From an uncultured Lutibacter sp. (lineage in GTDB: Bacteria; Bacteroidota; Bacteroidia; Flavobacteriales; Flavobacteriaceae), in contig NZ_CANLRG010000007.1 in NCBI RefSeq assembly GCF_947493565.1, forward strand, positions 161,115 to 225,114: 64,000 nucleotides of DNA. Reading direction: 5' to 3'. The stretch's first letter is position 1. Each line of letters opens with the position of its first letter. Of this stretch, positions 35,192 through 44,028 are shown piece after piece. The translations under genes and the position numbers were made by a program. The notes beneath the pieces were generated by a model that was not told the DNA's origin, did no database searches, and saw nothing but the letters and a program-made list of their open reading frames with translations.

Positions 35192-35819
35192 GGTAATTAT
35201 CTATTGCATAAACTAAGGTAAAACCTCCCAATTGTTCAAAATAAATACGGTATTTTTTATCCCAATCCGTTGCTTTTATATAACCAGTTGTTTTTTTGTC
35301 AGAAATTTTGAATGAATCAATATCTATATCATTTTTAAAAGTAAGCCCTCCATAAGGATAAATTTTATACAAACTTTCTTTTGCTCCCCAAATAACAGTT
35401 AATTGTTCTAAATAGTCATCATCTTTATGTATAAAACCTCTTTCAAAATTGACAAATTTATGTTGGATGATTTTTATTTTTTCTCTGTTTTTTTCAATAT
35501 CAATTCCAACTTCAACATCACTAATTATAAGTGCTGAAAATGTAAAAGAATGGGTAATTGAAATATGTTTGTTATCTTTTAAATGGGGTTTTCCATTTCC
35601 GTTATACAATAAATCAAAATCAGTATAACCAGCTTCTTTTAATAAATGTCGAACACTTAAAAAGCCGCGTTGGTGCAGTTCAGACTTCATTGAAAGTAAT
35701 CTATCTTTACTTCTATTAGTTAATGATACTGACAATGCTAATTCATCAAAAGATTCTTCAATTTTCCAAACATAAATTGAAGTATACTTATTAGGTCTAA
35801 TGGTTTTAAATAAAGGCAT
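35184..35819 (-). CDS. 4'-phosphopantetheinyl transferase superfamily protein
   Basis: This 211-residue Sfp-type protein would move phosphopantetheine from CoA to a carrier-protein serine. The metal-binding motif VGIDIEK (about 107-113) and WGAKESLYKIY (about 146-156) are both intact, as is the SVRHLLKE/SITHSF framework. No polyketide or nonribosomal peptide genes are nearby, so it probably serves fatty-acid or flexirubin-type carrier proteins encoded elsewhere. It is the first gene of a five-gene minus-strand operon (transferase, GGGPS, Pnu, kinase, arfB) and is divergent from ahcY. Confidence 0.88.
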   Translation of the reverse strand: MPLFKTIRPNKYTSIYVWKIEESFDELALSVSLTNRSKDRLLSMKSELHQRGFLSVRHLLKEAGYTDFDLLYNGNGKPHLKDNKHISITHSFTFSALIISDVEVGIDIEKNREKIKIIQHKFVNFERGFIHKDDDYLEQLTVIWGAKESLYKIYPYGGLTFKNDIDIDSFKISDKKTTGYIKATDWDKKYRIYFEQLGGFTLVYAIDNYHE

Positions 35820-35842
35820 TTAGTTTTTTAAAAGGTATTTCG

Positions 35843-35850
35843 TACTTTTG
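35843..35850 (+). promoter_or_regulatory. -7 box for ahcY; decides its start
   Basis: TACTTTTG matches TAnnTTTG. The ATG at 35907 is 56 nt downstream and begins the conserved protein. An earlier in-frame start at 35874 would add 11 non-conserved residues. Confidence 0.5.
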
Positions 35851-35906
35851 CAAAATCGTAAACAAACATTTTTTTGTTTATAAATAAAAAAACAAATTTA
35901 ATAAAT

Positions 35907-37223
35907 ATGAGTACAGAAACATCAACTTACGTAAAATATAAAGTAAAAGATATCAATCTTGCTGAATGGGGACGTAAAGAAATTCAATTGGCAGAGGCTG
36001 AAATGCCTGGTTTAATGAGTTTAAGAGAAGAGTATAAAGGGCAAAAGCCTTTAAAAGGGGCAAGAATTGCAGGATGTTTACACATGACGATACAAACAGC
36101 TGTTTTAATTGAAACGTTGGTGGATTTAGGAGCCGAAGTTACTTGGAGTTCTTGTAATATATTTTCAACTCAAGATCAAGCAGCAGCAGCAATTGCAGCC
36201 GCTGGGATATCTGTGTACGCGTGGAAAGGAATGACGGAAGAAGAATTTGATTGGTGTATTGAACAAACATTGTTCTTTGGCGAAGATAAAAAACCTTTAA
36301 ACTTAATTTTAGATGATGGAGGAGATTTAACCAATATGGTGTTAGATAAATACCCTGAATTAGCGAAAGGGATTAAAGGGTTATCTGAGGAAACTACAAC
36401 AGGAGTTCATCGTTTATATGATAGAATGAAAGCAGGAACATTACCTATGCCAGCCATAAATGTAAATGACTCTGTAACAAAATCTAAGTTTGATAATAAA
36501 TATGGATGTAGAGAAAGTTCTGTTGATGCTATTAGAAGAGCTACTGATGTAATGTTAGCGGGTAAACGTGTGGTGGTTTGTGGATATGGAGATGTTGGTA
36601 AAGGAACAGCAGCTTCGTTTAGAGGAGCTGGTTCTATAGTTACTATTACTGAAATTGATCCAATTTGTGCATTACAGGCTGCTATGGATGGTTTTGAAGT
36701 AAAAAAATTAGATACCATTGTTGGAAATGCCGACATTATTATAACAACTACAGGAAACAAAGATATAGTTCAAGAACAACATTTTGAAGCAATGAAAGAT
36801 AAAACCATTGTTTGTAATATTGGACATTTTGATAATGAAATTGATATGGCTTGGTTGAACAAAAATTATGGATCTACGAAAGTTGAAATAAAACCTCAAG
36901 TTGATAAATATACTTTAGGTGAAAATGAAATTATTGTATTAGCTGAAGGACGTTTAGTTAACTTAGGCTGTGCTACAGGGCATCCAAGTTTTGTGATGAG
37001 TAATTCATTTACCAACCAAACATTGGCTCAATTAGAATTATGGAATAACAGAGAAGCTTATGAAAATAAAGTTTATATGTTGCCAAAACATTTAGATGAA
37101 AAAGTTGCTCGGTTACATTTGGCAAAAATTGGAGTTGAATTAGAAACCCTTCGTGAAGACCAAGCAAAATATATTGGAGTAAAAGTTGAAGGGCCTTATA
37201 AACCAGAATATTACAGATATTAA
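35907..37223 (+). CDS. ahcY: Adenosylhomocysteinase (S-adenosylhomocysteine hydrolase)
   Basis: This 438-residue cytoplasmic enzyme splits S-adenosylhomocysteine into adenosine and homocysteine and keeps methylation going. Landmarks are the substrate region [16 protein letters not shown], the NAD-binding loop GYGDVGKG (about residue 222), the conserved [17 protein letters not shown] segment (quoted in part: [15 protein letters not shown]), [10 protein letters not shown], and the C-terminal [18 protein letters not shown], which contributes to NAD binding in the neighbouring subunit. A perfect hairpin terminator follows. Confidence 0.97.
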   Translation: MSTETSTYVKYKVKDINLAEWGRKEIQLAEAEMPGLMSLREEYKGQKPLKGARIAGCLHMTIQTAVLIETLVDLGAEVTWSSCNIFSTQDQAAAAIAAAGISVYAWKGMTEEEFDWCIEQTLFFGEDKKPLNLILDDGGDLTNMVLDKYPELAKGIKGLSEETTTGVHRLYDRMKAGTLPMPAINVNDSVTKSKFDNKYGCRESSVDAIRRATDVMLAGKRVVVCGYGDVGKGTAASFRGAGSIVTITEIDPICALQAAMDGFEVKKLDTIVGNADIIITTTGNKDIVQEQHFEAMKDKTIVCNIGHFDNEIDMAWLNKNYGSTKVEIKPQVDKYTLGENEIIVLAEGRLVNLGCATGHPSFVMSNSFTNQTLAQLELWNNREAYENKVYMLPKHLDEKVARLHLAKIGVELETLREDQAKYIGVKVEGPYKPEYYRY

Positions 37224-37242
37224 TAGCTATAAATTTCTGATA

Positions 37243-37279
37243 AAAAAAGCTTCATTATAAAATTTAATGAAGCTTTTTT
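37243..37279 (+). terminator. Rho-independent terminator after ahcY
   Basis: The 15-nt perfect arms AAAAAAGCTTCATTA (37243-37257) and TAATGAAGCTTTTTT (37265-37279) enclose a 7-nt loop. Confidence 0.85.
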
Positions 37280-37298
37280 ATTATTTTGCGCTTTATAT

Positions 37299-37372
37299 GG
37301 GGATGTAGCTCAGTTGGCTAGAGCGCTTGACTGGCAGTCAAGAGGTCGTGGGTTCGACTCCCATCTTCTCCA
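37299..37372 (+). tRNA. tRNA-Ala (anticodon GGC)
   Basis: A 74-nt cloverleaf: acceptor GGGGATG/CTTCTCC, a D-arm with AGCTC..GAGC, anticodon stem CTTGA/TCAAG with loop CTGGCAG giving anticodon GGC, and T-arm GTGGG-TTCGACT-CCCAT. The G3-U70 wobble pair, the alanine identity element, is present. There is one T-T mismatch at acceptor position 6-67. The 3' CCA is not encoded. Confidence 0.95.
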
Positions 37373-37383
37373 CTTACTAGTAC

Positions 37384-37411
37384 CAAGGCTTTTAGGACAC
37401 TGAAAGCCTTG
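37384..37411 (+). terminator. Hairpin after tRNA-Ala
   Basis: CAAGGCTTT pairs with AAAGCCTTG around a 10-nt loop, followed by TTTAGTTTT. It is probably the terminator of the tRNA transcript. Confidence 0.6.
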
Positions 37412-37501
37412 TTTAGTTTTAAAAGAAATGTTAAAATTTAAGTTGTTTTTTGAAAAAATTAAGATAGATTGTTAACTTGCCAGCTAAACCCTAAACCTCG
37501 T

Positions 37502-38728
37502 TTGAAAAAATTTATTAAATATACCGTTTTACCCCTAATTATTTTTTTAAGTATATTCATACTCAGCACTTCAAAAAAAGAAAATTTAAAGGAAGATAAG
37601 AAGGAAAATGTAATCACTTCTACAGTAAAGAAACAGATTGCACATCAAATAAAAAAATACCCAGCAAAGCAAACAAAAAAAGTAAGTCAACAATTAGATT
37701 CATTATTGCAAAGAATAAATAAAAGACATGATTTTCATGGTTCTTTATTAATAGCAAAAGATGGAAAAATTTTATACGAAAAACAAATAGGTTATGCTGA
37801 TTTTAGAAAGAAAGATTCTTTGAATGCTTCTTCAATATTTCAATTGGCTTCAGTAAGTAAACAGTTTACAGCCGCAGCAATTATGCTGTTATACGAAAGA
37901 AACAAAATTAAACTAACAGATACTGTAAATCGTTTTTTTCCAGACTTCCCTTATAAAAATGTTACCATTACTAACTTACTAAATCACACAGCAGGATTAC
38001 CAAAGTATTTTTGGGTTGCCGAACATAAATGGAAACAAGAAAAGGCTCCTACAAATAACGAGATGATGAACTTATTACAAACTAGTAATGTGCAAAGGTT
38101 TTTTAAACCAGGAAGAAATTTTGATTATTCAAATACAGGTTATTTTGTATTAGCTTCAATAGTTGAAAAAGTTAGTGAAATGAGTTTTAGTACTTTTGTA
38201 AAAAAGAATATTTTTGAACCACTGGGGATGAAAGATTCCTATATTTTTAGTTATGGAGTTGATATCGCGAAAGGAAATCAACTGGACGGTTATAGATTGT
38301 ATAGAGGTTGGAGGCATTTAAAAATTAACAACACAATAAATGATGCTATTGTAGGTGATAAAAATGTGTATTCAACAAGTAGAGACTTGTATAAGTGGAT
38401 ACTTGCACTTAATAGCGGTGAGCTACTATCAAAAGAGTCGTTAAAACTTATGTATTCTTATGGAAAAACTATGTATGGGAGAAAAGTTCCGTATGGTTTT
38501 GGTTTTAGAATTGATAAAGATGATAAAAACATGATTTACCACCATGGTAAATGGAATGGTTTTAGAACAGGAGTTACACAATATTTAAATGATAATTTAG
38601 CGATTATTATTTTAGAACATACTAGTTATAATGGAATTTCTTCACTCACTAAAAAAGTAAAAAAAATAGTTGAAGAAAATTTTGTTAAAGATAATTTACA
38701 GTTTGCTGAAAACTTAACCTATAATTAG
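37502..38728 (+). CDS. Serine hydrolase of the class C beta-lactamase/PBP family
   Basis: This protein of about 408 residues is membrane-anchored or secreted (MKKFIKYTVLPLIIFLSIFI). The Ser nucleophile motif SxxK is in ASVSKQFTAAA, the YxN motif is YSN in FDYSNTGYF, and the third motif is HHGKWNGFRTG. Enzymes of this family act as D-alanyl-D-alanine peptidases, esterases or beta-lactamases; the sequence does not decide. There is no ATG near the N-terminus. The TTG at 37502 gives the best signal peptide; another TTG 33 bp upstream is in frame. A palindromic terminator follows at 38760-38785. Confidence 0.85.
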   Translation: MKKFIKYTVLPLIIFLSIFILSTSKKENLKEDKKENVITSTVKKQIAHQIKKYPAKQTKKVSQQLDSLLQRINKRHDFHGSLLIAKDGKILYEKQIGYADFRKKDSLNASSIFQLASVSKQFTAAAIMLLYERNKIKLTDTVNRFFPDFPYKNVTITNLLNHTAGLPKYFWVAEHKWKQEKAPTNNEMMNLLQTSNVQRFFKPGRNFDYSNTGYFVLASIVEKVSEMSFSTFVKKNIFEPLGMKDSYIFSYGVDIAKGNQLDGYRLYRGWRHLKINNTINDAIVGDKNVYSTSRDLYKWILALNSGELLSKESLKLMYSYGKTMYGRKVPYGFGFRIDKDDKNMIYHHGKWNGFRTGVTQYLNDNLAIIILEHTSYNGISSLTKKVKKIVEENFVKDNLQFAENLTYN

Positions 38729-38759
38729 GTTTTAAAGCTTTCAGTTATAACCTATTGAA

Positions 38760-38785
38760 AAAAACCACTCAATTGAGTGGTTTTT
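38760..38785 (+). terminator. Rho-independent terminator after the serine hydrolase
   Basis: A perfect 26-bp palindrome with arms AAAAACCACTCAA and TTGAGTGGTTTTT; it folds with a small AATT loop and ends in T residues. Confidence 0.75.
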
Positions 38786-38881
38786 CATTGCAATTTCCCA
38801 TAAAATAACAATAACATATATTTCTTTTTCCTATTTCAAAAGTAGGGCTAACGCTTAAATAAATTAAGGGGTGATTAACTG

Positions 38882-38914
38882 AAAAATAAAGGGGAAATTC
38901 CCCCTTTATTTTAT
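38882..38914 (-). terminator. Terminator of the tricorn-like protease gene
   Basis: The arms around the GGGGAAATTCCCC core extend into AAATAAA/TTTATTT. Read on the minus strand it begins a few nt after the stop at 38917 and ends in a T-rich run. Confidence 0.7.
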
Positions 38915-38916
38915 TT

Positions 38917-41900
38917 TTAAATGTCTTTTAATAATTCTTCTACAGCTTTTTTAAGCTGCGTATCAGTTCCTTTTGACCTATCATCAGGGCTATTGTTTAT
39001 GACTATATCTGGCATTGCTGGAGTAAAATCCATGTTTTTTTCAGAAGATTTTACATACCAACCTCTATAAGGAACTCTCACATACGAACCATCTATTAAA
39101 GTTTGACCTCCAGTTGAAATTACAGCTCCAAAAGTTGGGATGCCTACTAATTTTCCTAAACCCAATTCTTTGTAAGCATGTGAAAATATTTCAGCATTGG
39201 AATAACTATTTTGGTTGCATAATGCAATTGAAGGTTTGGTCCAAGCAGCTAAAGGCAATCTTTCACTAAACGGATAATAGTTTTTAAAGGCTTTATGATC
39301 TTTACTTAAATCATTTGATGCTCCTCTAGGAATAGTATATGCATGTTGTTTAACATTTAATACTGCCATTAAATAATCAGTAGTCCATCCACCACCATTG
39401 TATCTTACATCAATCACAATTCCTTCTTTTCCAAACCCTGCAGCGGTTAATTCACGTTCAAAATGTTCAAAACTTGTCCAATTCATCCCTTGAATGTGTA
39501 TATAACCTAATTTTCCATTTGAATATTTTTCGGTTAAGCGTTTGCGTTCTTTTACCCAAGCATTATAATTATCTGTTCTTCCACTTGACTTAGGTCTAAT
39601 AATAACTTCTTTATCAACTCCTTTAGAGGTTATTCCTAAAATAATTTTTTCATTGGTTGTGGCAACTAAATGTTTGTAAATATTTTCTGAAGTTGAAACT
39701 TTTTCTCCATTTACTGTGTTGATAATATCTCCAACCAAGAGTTTGCTAATTTCTCTGTCAGCAGCAGAATTTGGCACCACATAAGAAATCTTTAATTTAT
39801 TATTAGCCATTGGTATTAACTCTACACCCAATATACCTGTTCTCTCATTTTGAACCTCTTTTCTATCTTCTCCTCGGTACATTCCCATATGACTGGCATT
39901 AATTTGCCCTAACATTTTATTAAAAATAATTTTAAAATCATCTCTAGTTGAGGCTTTTAAAGCTAATGGTTTGTATGTTTTTTTAAGCTCATTCCAGTTT
40001 TGACCATGATGATTAGGATCGTAAAATCGGTCTTCAATTGTTTTCCAAGCTTGTTCAAAAATTTGATTGGCTTCCTCGGTATAATCAATAATCATTTTAG
40101 CATTAAAAGGAATGCTTTCTTTTTTAGCATTTGCTAATTTTATTCTTGAAATTCTACCGCTACTTATGTAATAAATATAATCTTCTTTGTCGGTTAGGGA
40201 AATATTTCTAGGTCTTGTATTACCTTTAGTTAATTCTTTGTTTTCTTTTCCGTCCCAGTTAATTTTATATAAATTTGAAGTTACATCAGGATTTCCTCTT
40301 CCACTATTTCCTGTGGTATAATAAAAAGTTTTTCCATCTTTAGAAATGGCATTTAAAAACTCACCTCCATTATAAGCTGTAACTTGCTGTTGGCGTTCGT
40401 GTATATTGTCAAAATCAATAATGATATCAGGTATAGAATTTTCTTCCTTGTTTTTGTCTTTCTTTTCTTTTGTATCATTGGTGATTTCTTCCCAATCTTG
40501 TTGGGTTTTTTCCCAATCCTTTTTTTGTAACCATACAAACCATATATCATGGTCTCCATTATTTCTGTTTGAAGAAAACCCGATTTTTGATCCGTCTTCA
40601 CTCCAAATTGGTCCAAAGTCAGATTTAGGGTGCATTGAAATATTCACAGGTTTTTTACTATTGTCTGCTTTATGAATGTAAATTTCGTCGTTAAAGTATA
40701 AATCGCTTAAACTATATGCTAACCATTTTGAATCTGGTGACCAAGAAATTCCAGAAGGAGTATCCCAACCATCAACCAATGTTTTTTCTTTACTTATTTT
40801 ACCATCGTTGTCAATAGAAGCGACTATAAGTTTTCCATATCCCTTATTAAAAGCTATTGATTTTTTGTTAGGAGCCAACTTTATATTTGAAACACCTTCT
40901 TTATGGTTGGTAAGTTGTGTAATTTGATGTTTTAATGAGCTAAATAAATTTTTATTTTCAGCATCATTAGATGTGATGGCGTAAATATTATCAGTTCCAT
41001 TTCTATCAGAAACAAATAATAGAACCTCATCATTTAACCATACCACATCTTCATCTTTATAAGCTGAATTTGAAACATTGATTGTTCTATTCTTCTCAGA
41101 ATTGTTTTCGGTTATAAAAATTTCACCTCTAATAACTATAGCGCTTAATTTTCCATTTGGTGAAACTTCAACTTCAGAAGCATTATTGGTGTATGATTTT
41201 CTAACTATAGGGTCAAATCGATAATCACTATTAATAGTAATTGAAATAGGAGTTGTTTTATTAGAAGTGATATCTAACAACCAAATTTTATCACCAGAAG
41301 TCATAACAATATCAGTTCCATTACTACTTAAATCGAATGAGAAAATTCCCATATCTTTTAAGTTTGTAATCTGAGTTATTTCACCAAGTTTATTTCCATT
41401 TTGGTCAATAGTTAATTTATGGATATTGTATTTTCCACTTCTTGCAGATTGAAAATAAAGGGTATTATTATTAGCCCATTGAGGAGCTAAATCTTGACCT
41501 ACAAATGATGTAAGTTGATGATAGCTATCATTTTTAATATCATACAACCAAATATCTCTATTTGCTGGACCTTGATATGCTTCACGTTCAATTCTACAGG
41601 ATCCTTTTGTAAAGGCAATAAATTTTTTATTTGGTGAAAGGGTAGCATCGAAGCCTACTGTGTTAAGTAATCTAAAAGGTGTACCACCATTTGAATTTAC
41701 AGAATGAACTTCTGGTTCACGTTCAATTTGCACAAAATTTCTAGCGGTACTAAATATAATATTGTTATCAGTAGTGAAATCTGTAACCTGATCATTGGAA
41801 GAGTGGTAGGTAATTCTTTTTGGTATTCCACCAGTAGAAGGAATTGTAAAAACATCATTATTACCAAACCTGTTACTTTGAAACGCTATTGTTTTTCCAT

Positions 41901-42120
41901 CTGGACTCCAAATAGGATTGGTGTCATAAGCTTCATGTATAGTTAAACGTTTTAAATTATCGCCATTTTTTGAAGTAGTCCAAATATCACCTTGATAATT
42001 AAAGGCTATAGTTTCTCCATTTGGGCTTAATGTTGGTGAATTAATTAACGGATTGTTTTGTGAATTTAAAGTAGTTTGAATTGTAAGTATACAAGTAAGA
42101 GTGAAAAGTATATTCTTCAT
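38917..42120 (-). CDS. Tricorn-like protease: beta-propeller, PDZ and S41 peptidase domains
   Basis: This secreted protein of about 1067 residues starts with a signal peptide (MKNILFTLTCILTIQ), followed by two propeller regions with TolB/WD40-like repeats (recurrent SPDGKTIAF and WSPDSKWLAY blocks, about 20-560), a C1 helical region (about 670-750), a PDZ domain (about 760-840) and an S41 domain with the nucleophile Ser in NQNSYSNAEIFSHAYKELG near residue 960. It resembles the Tricorn peptidase that trims peptides released by other proteases. The start is 42120: an in-frame ATG at 42147 lies inside the -7 box (42145-42152). It is a single-gene unit. Confidence 0.92.
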   Translation of the reverse strand: MKNILFTLTCILTIQTTLNSQNNPLINSPTLSPNGETIAFNYQGDIWTTSKNGDNLKRLTIHEAYDTNPIWSPDGKTIAFQSNRFGNNDVFTIPSTGGIPKRITYHSSNDQVTDFTTDNNIIFSTARNFVQIEREPEVHSVNSNGGTPFRLLNTVGFDATLSPNKKFIAFTKGSCRIEREAYQGPANRDIWLYDIKNDSYHQLTSFVGQDLAPQWANNNTLYFQSARSGKYNIHKLTIDQNGNKLGEITQITNLKDMGIFSFDLSSNGTDIVMTSGDKIWLLDITSNKTTPISITINSDYRFDPIVRKSYTNNASEVEVSPNGKLSAIVIRGEIFITENNSEKNRTINVSNSAYKDEDVVWLNDEVLLFVSDRNGTDNIYAITSNDAENKNLFSSLKHQITQLTNHKEGVSNIKLAPNKKSIAFNKGYGKLIVASIDNDGKISKEKTLVDGWDTPSGISWSPDSKWLAYSLSDLYFNDEIYIHKADNSKKPVNISMHPKSDFGPIWSEDGSKIGFSSNRNNGDHDIWFVWLQKKDWEKTQQDWEEITNDTKEKKDKNKEENSIPDIIIDFDNIHERQQQVTAYNGGEFLNAISKDGKTFYYTTGNSGRGNPDVTSNLYKINWDGKENKELTKGNTRPRNISLTDKEDYIYYISSGRISRIKLANAKKESIPFNAKMIIDYTEEANQIFEQAWKTIEDRFYDPNHHGQNWNELKKTYKPLALKASTRDDFKIIFNKMLGQINASHMGMYRGEDRKEVQNERTGILGVELIPMANNKLKISYVVPNSAADREISKLLVGDIINTVNGEKVSTSENIYKHLVATTNEKIILGITSKGVDKEVIIRPKSSGRTDNYNAWVKERKRLTEKYSNGKLGYIHIQGMNWTSFEHFERELTAAGFGKEGIVIDVRYNGGGWTTDYLMAVLNVKQHAYTIPRGASNDLSKDHKAFKNYYPFSERLPLAAWTKPSIALCNQNSYSNAEIFSHAYKELGLGKLVGIPTFGAVISTGGQTLIDGSYVRVPYRGWYVKSSEKNMDFTPAMPDIVINNSPDDRSKGTDTQLKKAVEELLKDI

Positions 42121-42144
42121 AAGTAAAATTAATTGATATACTTT

Positions 42145-42152
42145 CAAAGGTA
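42145..42152 (-). promoter_or_regulatory. -7 box for the tricorn-like protease; decides its start
   Basis: The minus-strand sequence TACCTTTG matches TAnnTTTG, 24 nt before ATG 42120 and overlapping the alternative ATG at 42147. Confidence 0.55.
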
Positions 42153-42239
42153 CTAATTTGATTTAGTGAAGATTGTAGGTTAAGAATAGTTTTAACAAAA
42201 GTTTAAGGTTTAATTTAGATTAAAACTTATAGTGAAACA

Positions 42240-44012
42240 TTATTTTACTTTAAATTTATTTTTTAGAGAAATGGGAATCCCTTCATTAGTAAAACCTTCT
42301 ATACAGATTTCATATTCCCCCAAATTGTCAGAAGTAAAAAAACTTATAGAGTCTTCTTCCATAGTTAAATTATAATTAGGAATCCATAATAATTGATTTC
42401 TATAATCTGGAATACGATTTGTGTTTTTGTCATCACTATATATTTGTTTAAAATAATTTTTAGTAATTAGTGGCCTGAATAATTTAATTTTTTGAATATG
42501 CGTATCAGAAAAATCAGGTTCAAAATTTCCATTAAAGGTTTCAATAAAAATTACACCATCAAAAATTGTTGAGTTCAATGAATAAGTATCCATAAGAACA
42601 CTAATTTTTTTAATATTATTTGCGTTATAGTCTAACAAGTTGTTGTGGTTTTGAACCAAAATTCCGTCAACTAAAACCAAGGCAGGTAAATCAAATTCAA
42701 AAAACTGATCTTGTAATTTTATATGGAAAGTGCTACTTTTTTTCTTTTGTCTAATAGCTACTTCATTAATAATTTCAATAATTGTTTCTTTAATGCTAGG
42801 AAATCTAGTGTAATCATCAAGGTTATAAACAATAGCTTTAGTATTGTAAATTGTGTTAATTGAATCTATGGTTTTATATGTTGTAGGTTTTGAACTTGAA
42901 AATACATCTTCAATTTGATTGTAAATACTTCTTTTTAAAATATAATCTTTCCATTTAGGAGTTATTTTAAAATTATAAAAATTAAGAGTTTCATAATTTA
43001 CAGATGAATGTTCATCCATGACAATATTAAAGTTATTTCTTTTTTTACCAATTACTTGAATTATAGCATTGGTACTTTCATATTTTTCAGGAATACTAAA
43101 ATAAAAGTTACCTAAATTATTGGTAGTGGAAATTTTAAATATTGACTGTTTTCCTTGTATAGAAAGTGCAATTTTAATATTTGAAACATCCAAGTTTACA
43201 TCATTATTGTTAATTACTTTACCTGAAATTAATTCACCTCTGAGTTCAGGTAAAGTAATGATTTTTTTTATTGTCGATGTAGTTGATTTTGTTGATAAAT
43301 ACTCAATGGCTGTATATTTATTTGGGGTATTAAAGCTATCAATTTTTCTAACAGAAATAGAATAATTACCTTTAGATAAATTCTTTTTTAAACTTTTAAT
43401 TTTTAAAACTACCTGCTCTCTATTTTTAAAATTATGTTTATTAACACTTAAATCTATATATTCATTTAAGAAAGATAAATTTGATGAATTTTTTTTGTTT
43501 TGCAGCTTTTCTTGTTTATTAATATTCGTTTGAAAATCTAAAGGTTCAGTTTTTTCTAAAATAGAAGGTTGATTTTCTTGAAATGGATTAAAAATACTTA
43601 AATCACTTTGAAAGTAATTAGTTTGAGTTGAATTTTTCATCCATTGAGTATAAGCAATTAACTTGTAATTTCCAGATTGAATTTTAGCAGGAATTAGAAA
43701 GTCTCCTTGTCCTTTTCCGTTTTCTAATCTTATTTTATGTTTAAAAATAGGTTTTTTATCAATTCCAATCAATTCAACATAAGCTATTTTACTTAAATTG
43801 CTTGATGTATTTGTATGAGTGTTTAAGCAATAGATTTTATAATAAAGAAATTCTCCTGAAAGTAAAAAAGAAGTGTTTTGGTGAACAAATATATTTTCTT
43901 GGTAAATATTATTTAAAATAAATGAATTTTCATTGTTTATGGATATTTGACTAAGCAATGAGCTACTTTTAAATAAAATAAAGATGGTTGTAAAAATTAT
44001 TATTTTTTTCAT
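42240..44012 (-). CDS. Secreted protein with MG2-like and plug-like domains, function unknown
   Basis: This 590-residue protein has a signal peptide (MKKIIIFTTIFILFKSSSLLSQ). The N-terminal part (about 40-150) resembles the macroglobulin-type MG2 domain seen in Bacteroidota surface proteins (HQNTSFLLSGEFLYYKIYCL; YVELIGIDKKPIFKHKIRLE). A carboxypeptidase-like beta-sandwich follows (about 260-330; GELISGKVINNNDVNLDVSN), and near residue 445 a stretch LVLVDGILVQNHNNLLDYN...IKKISVLMD looks like a TonB plug domain without a barrel. It is the last gene of the minus-strand locus and follows the DUF4249 gene after 16 nt. I do not know its substrate. Confidence 0.65.
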   Translation of the reverse strand: MKKIIIFTTIFILFKSSSLLSQISINNENSFILNNIYQENIFVHQNTSFLLSGEFLYYKIYCLNTHTNTSSNLSKIAYVELIGIDKKPIFKHKIRLENGKGQGDFLIPAKIQSGNYKLIAYTQWMKNSTQTNYFQSDLSIFNPFQENQPSILEKTEPLDFQTNINKQEKLQNKKNSSNLSFLNEYIDLSVNKHNFKNREQVVLKIKSLKKNLSKGNYSISVRKIDSFNTPNKYTAIEYLSTKSTTSTIKKIITLPELRGELISGKVINNNDVNLDVSNIKIALSIQGKQSIFKISTTNNLGNFYFSIPEKYESTNAIIQVIGKKRNNFNIVMDEHSSVNYETLNFYNFKITPKWKDYILKRSIYNQIEDVFSSSKPTTYKTIDSINTIYNTKAIVYNLDDYTRFPSIKETIIEIINEVAIRQKKKSSTFHIKLQDQFFEFDLPALVLVDGILVQNHNNLLDYNANNIKKISVLMDTYSLNSTIFDGVIFIETFNGNFEPDFSDTHIQKIKLFRPLITKNYFKQIYSDDKNTNRIPDYRNQLLWIPNYNLTMEEDSISFFTSDNLGEYEICIEGFTNEGIPISLKNKFKVK

Positions 44013-44028
44013 TTTTTTTAATTTCTAG

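Noticed and set aside
37299..37372. tRNA-Ala as an integration site for a mobile element
   Set aside because: No integrase, no direct repeat of the tRNA 3' end and no foreign-looking genes follow; the downstream gene is an ordinary serine hydrolase.
38760..38785. Perfect 26-bp palindrome as a regulator site
   Set aside because: It follows a stop codon, is A-rich then T-rich and is best explained as a terminator.
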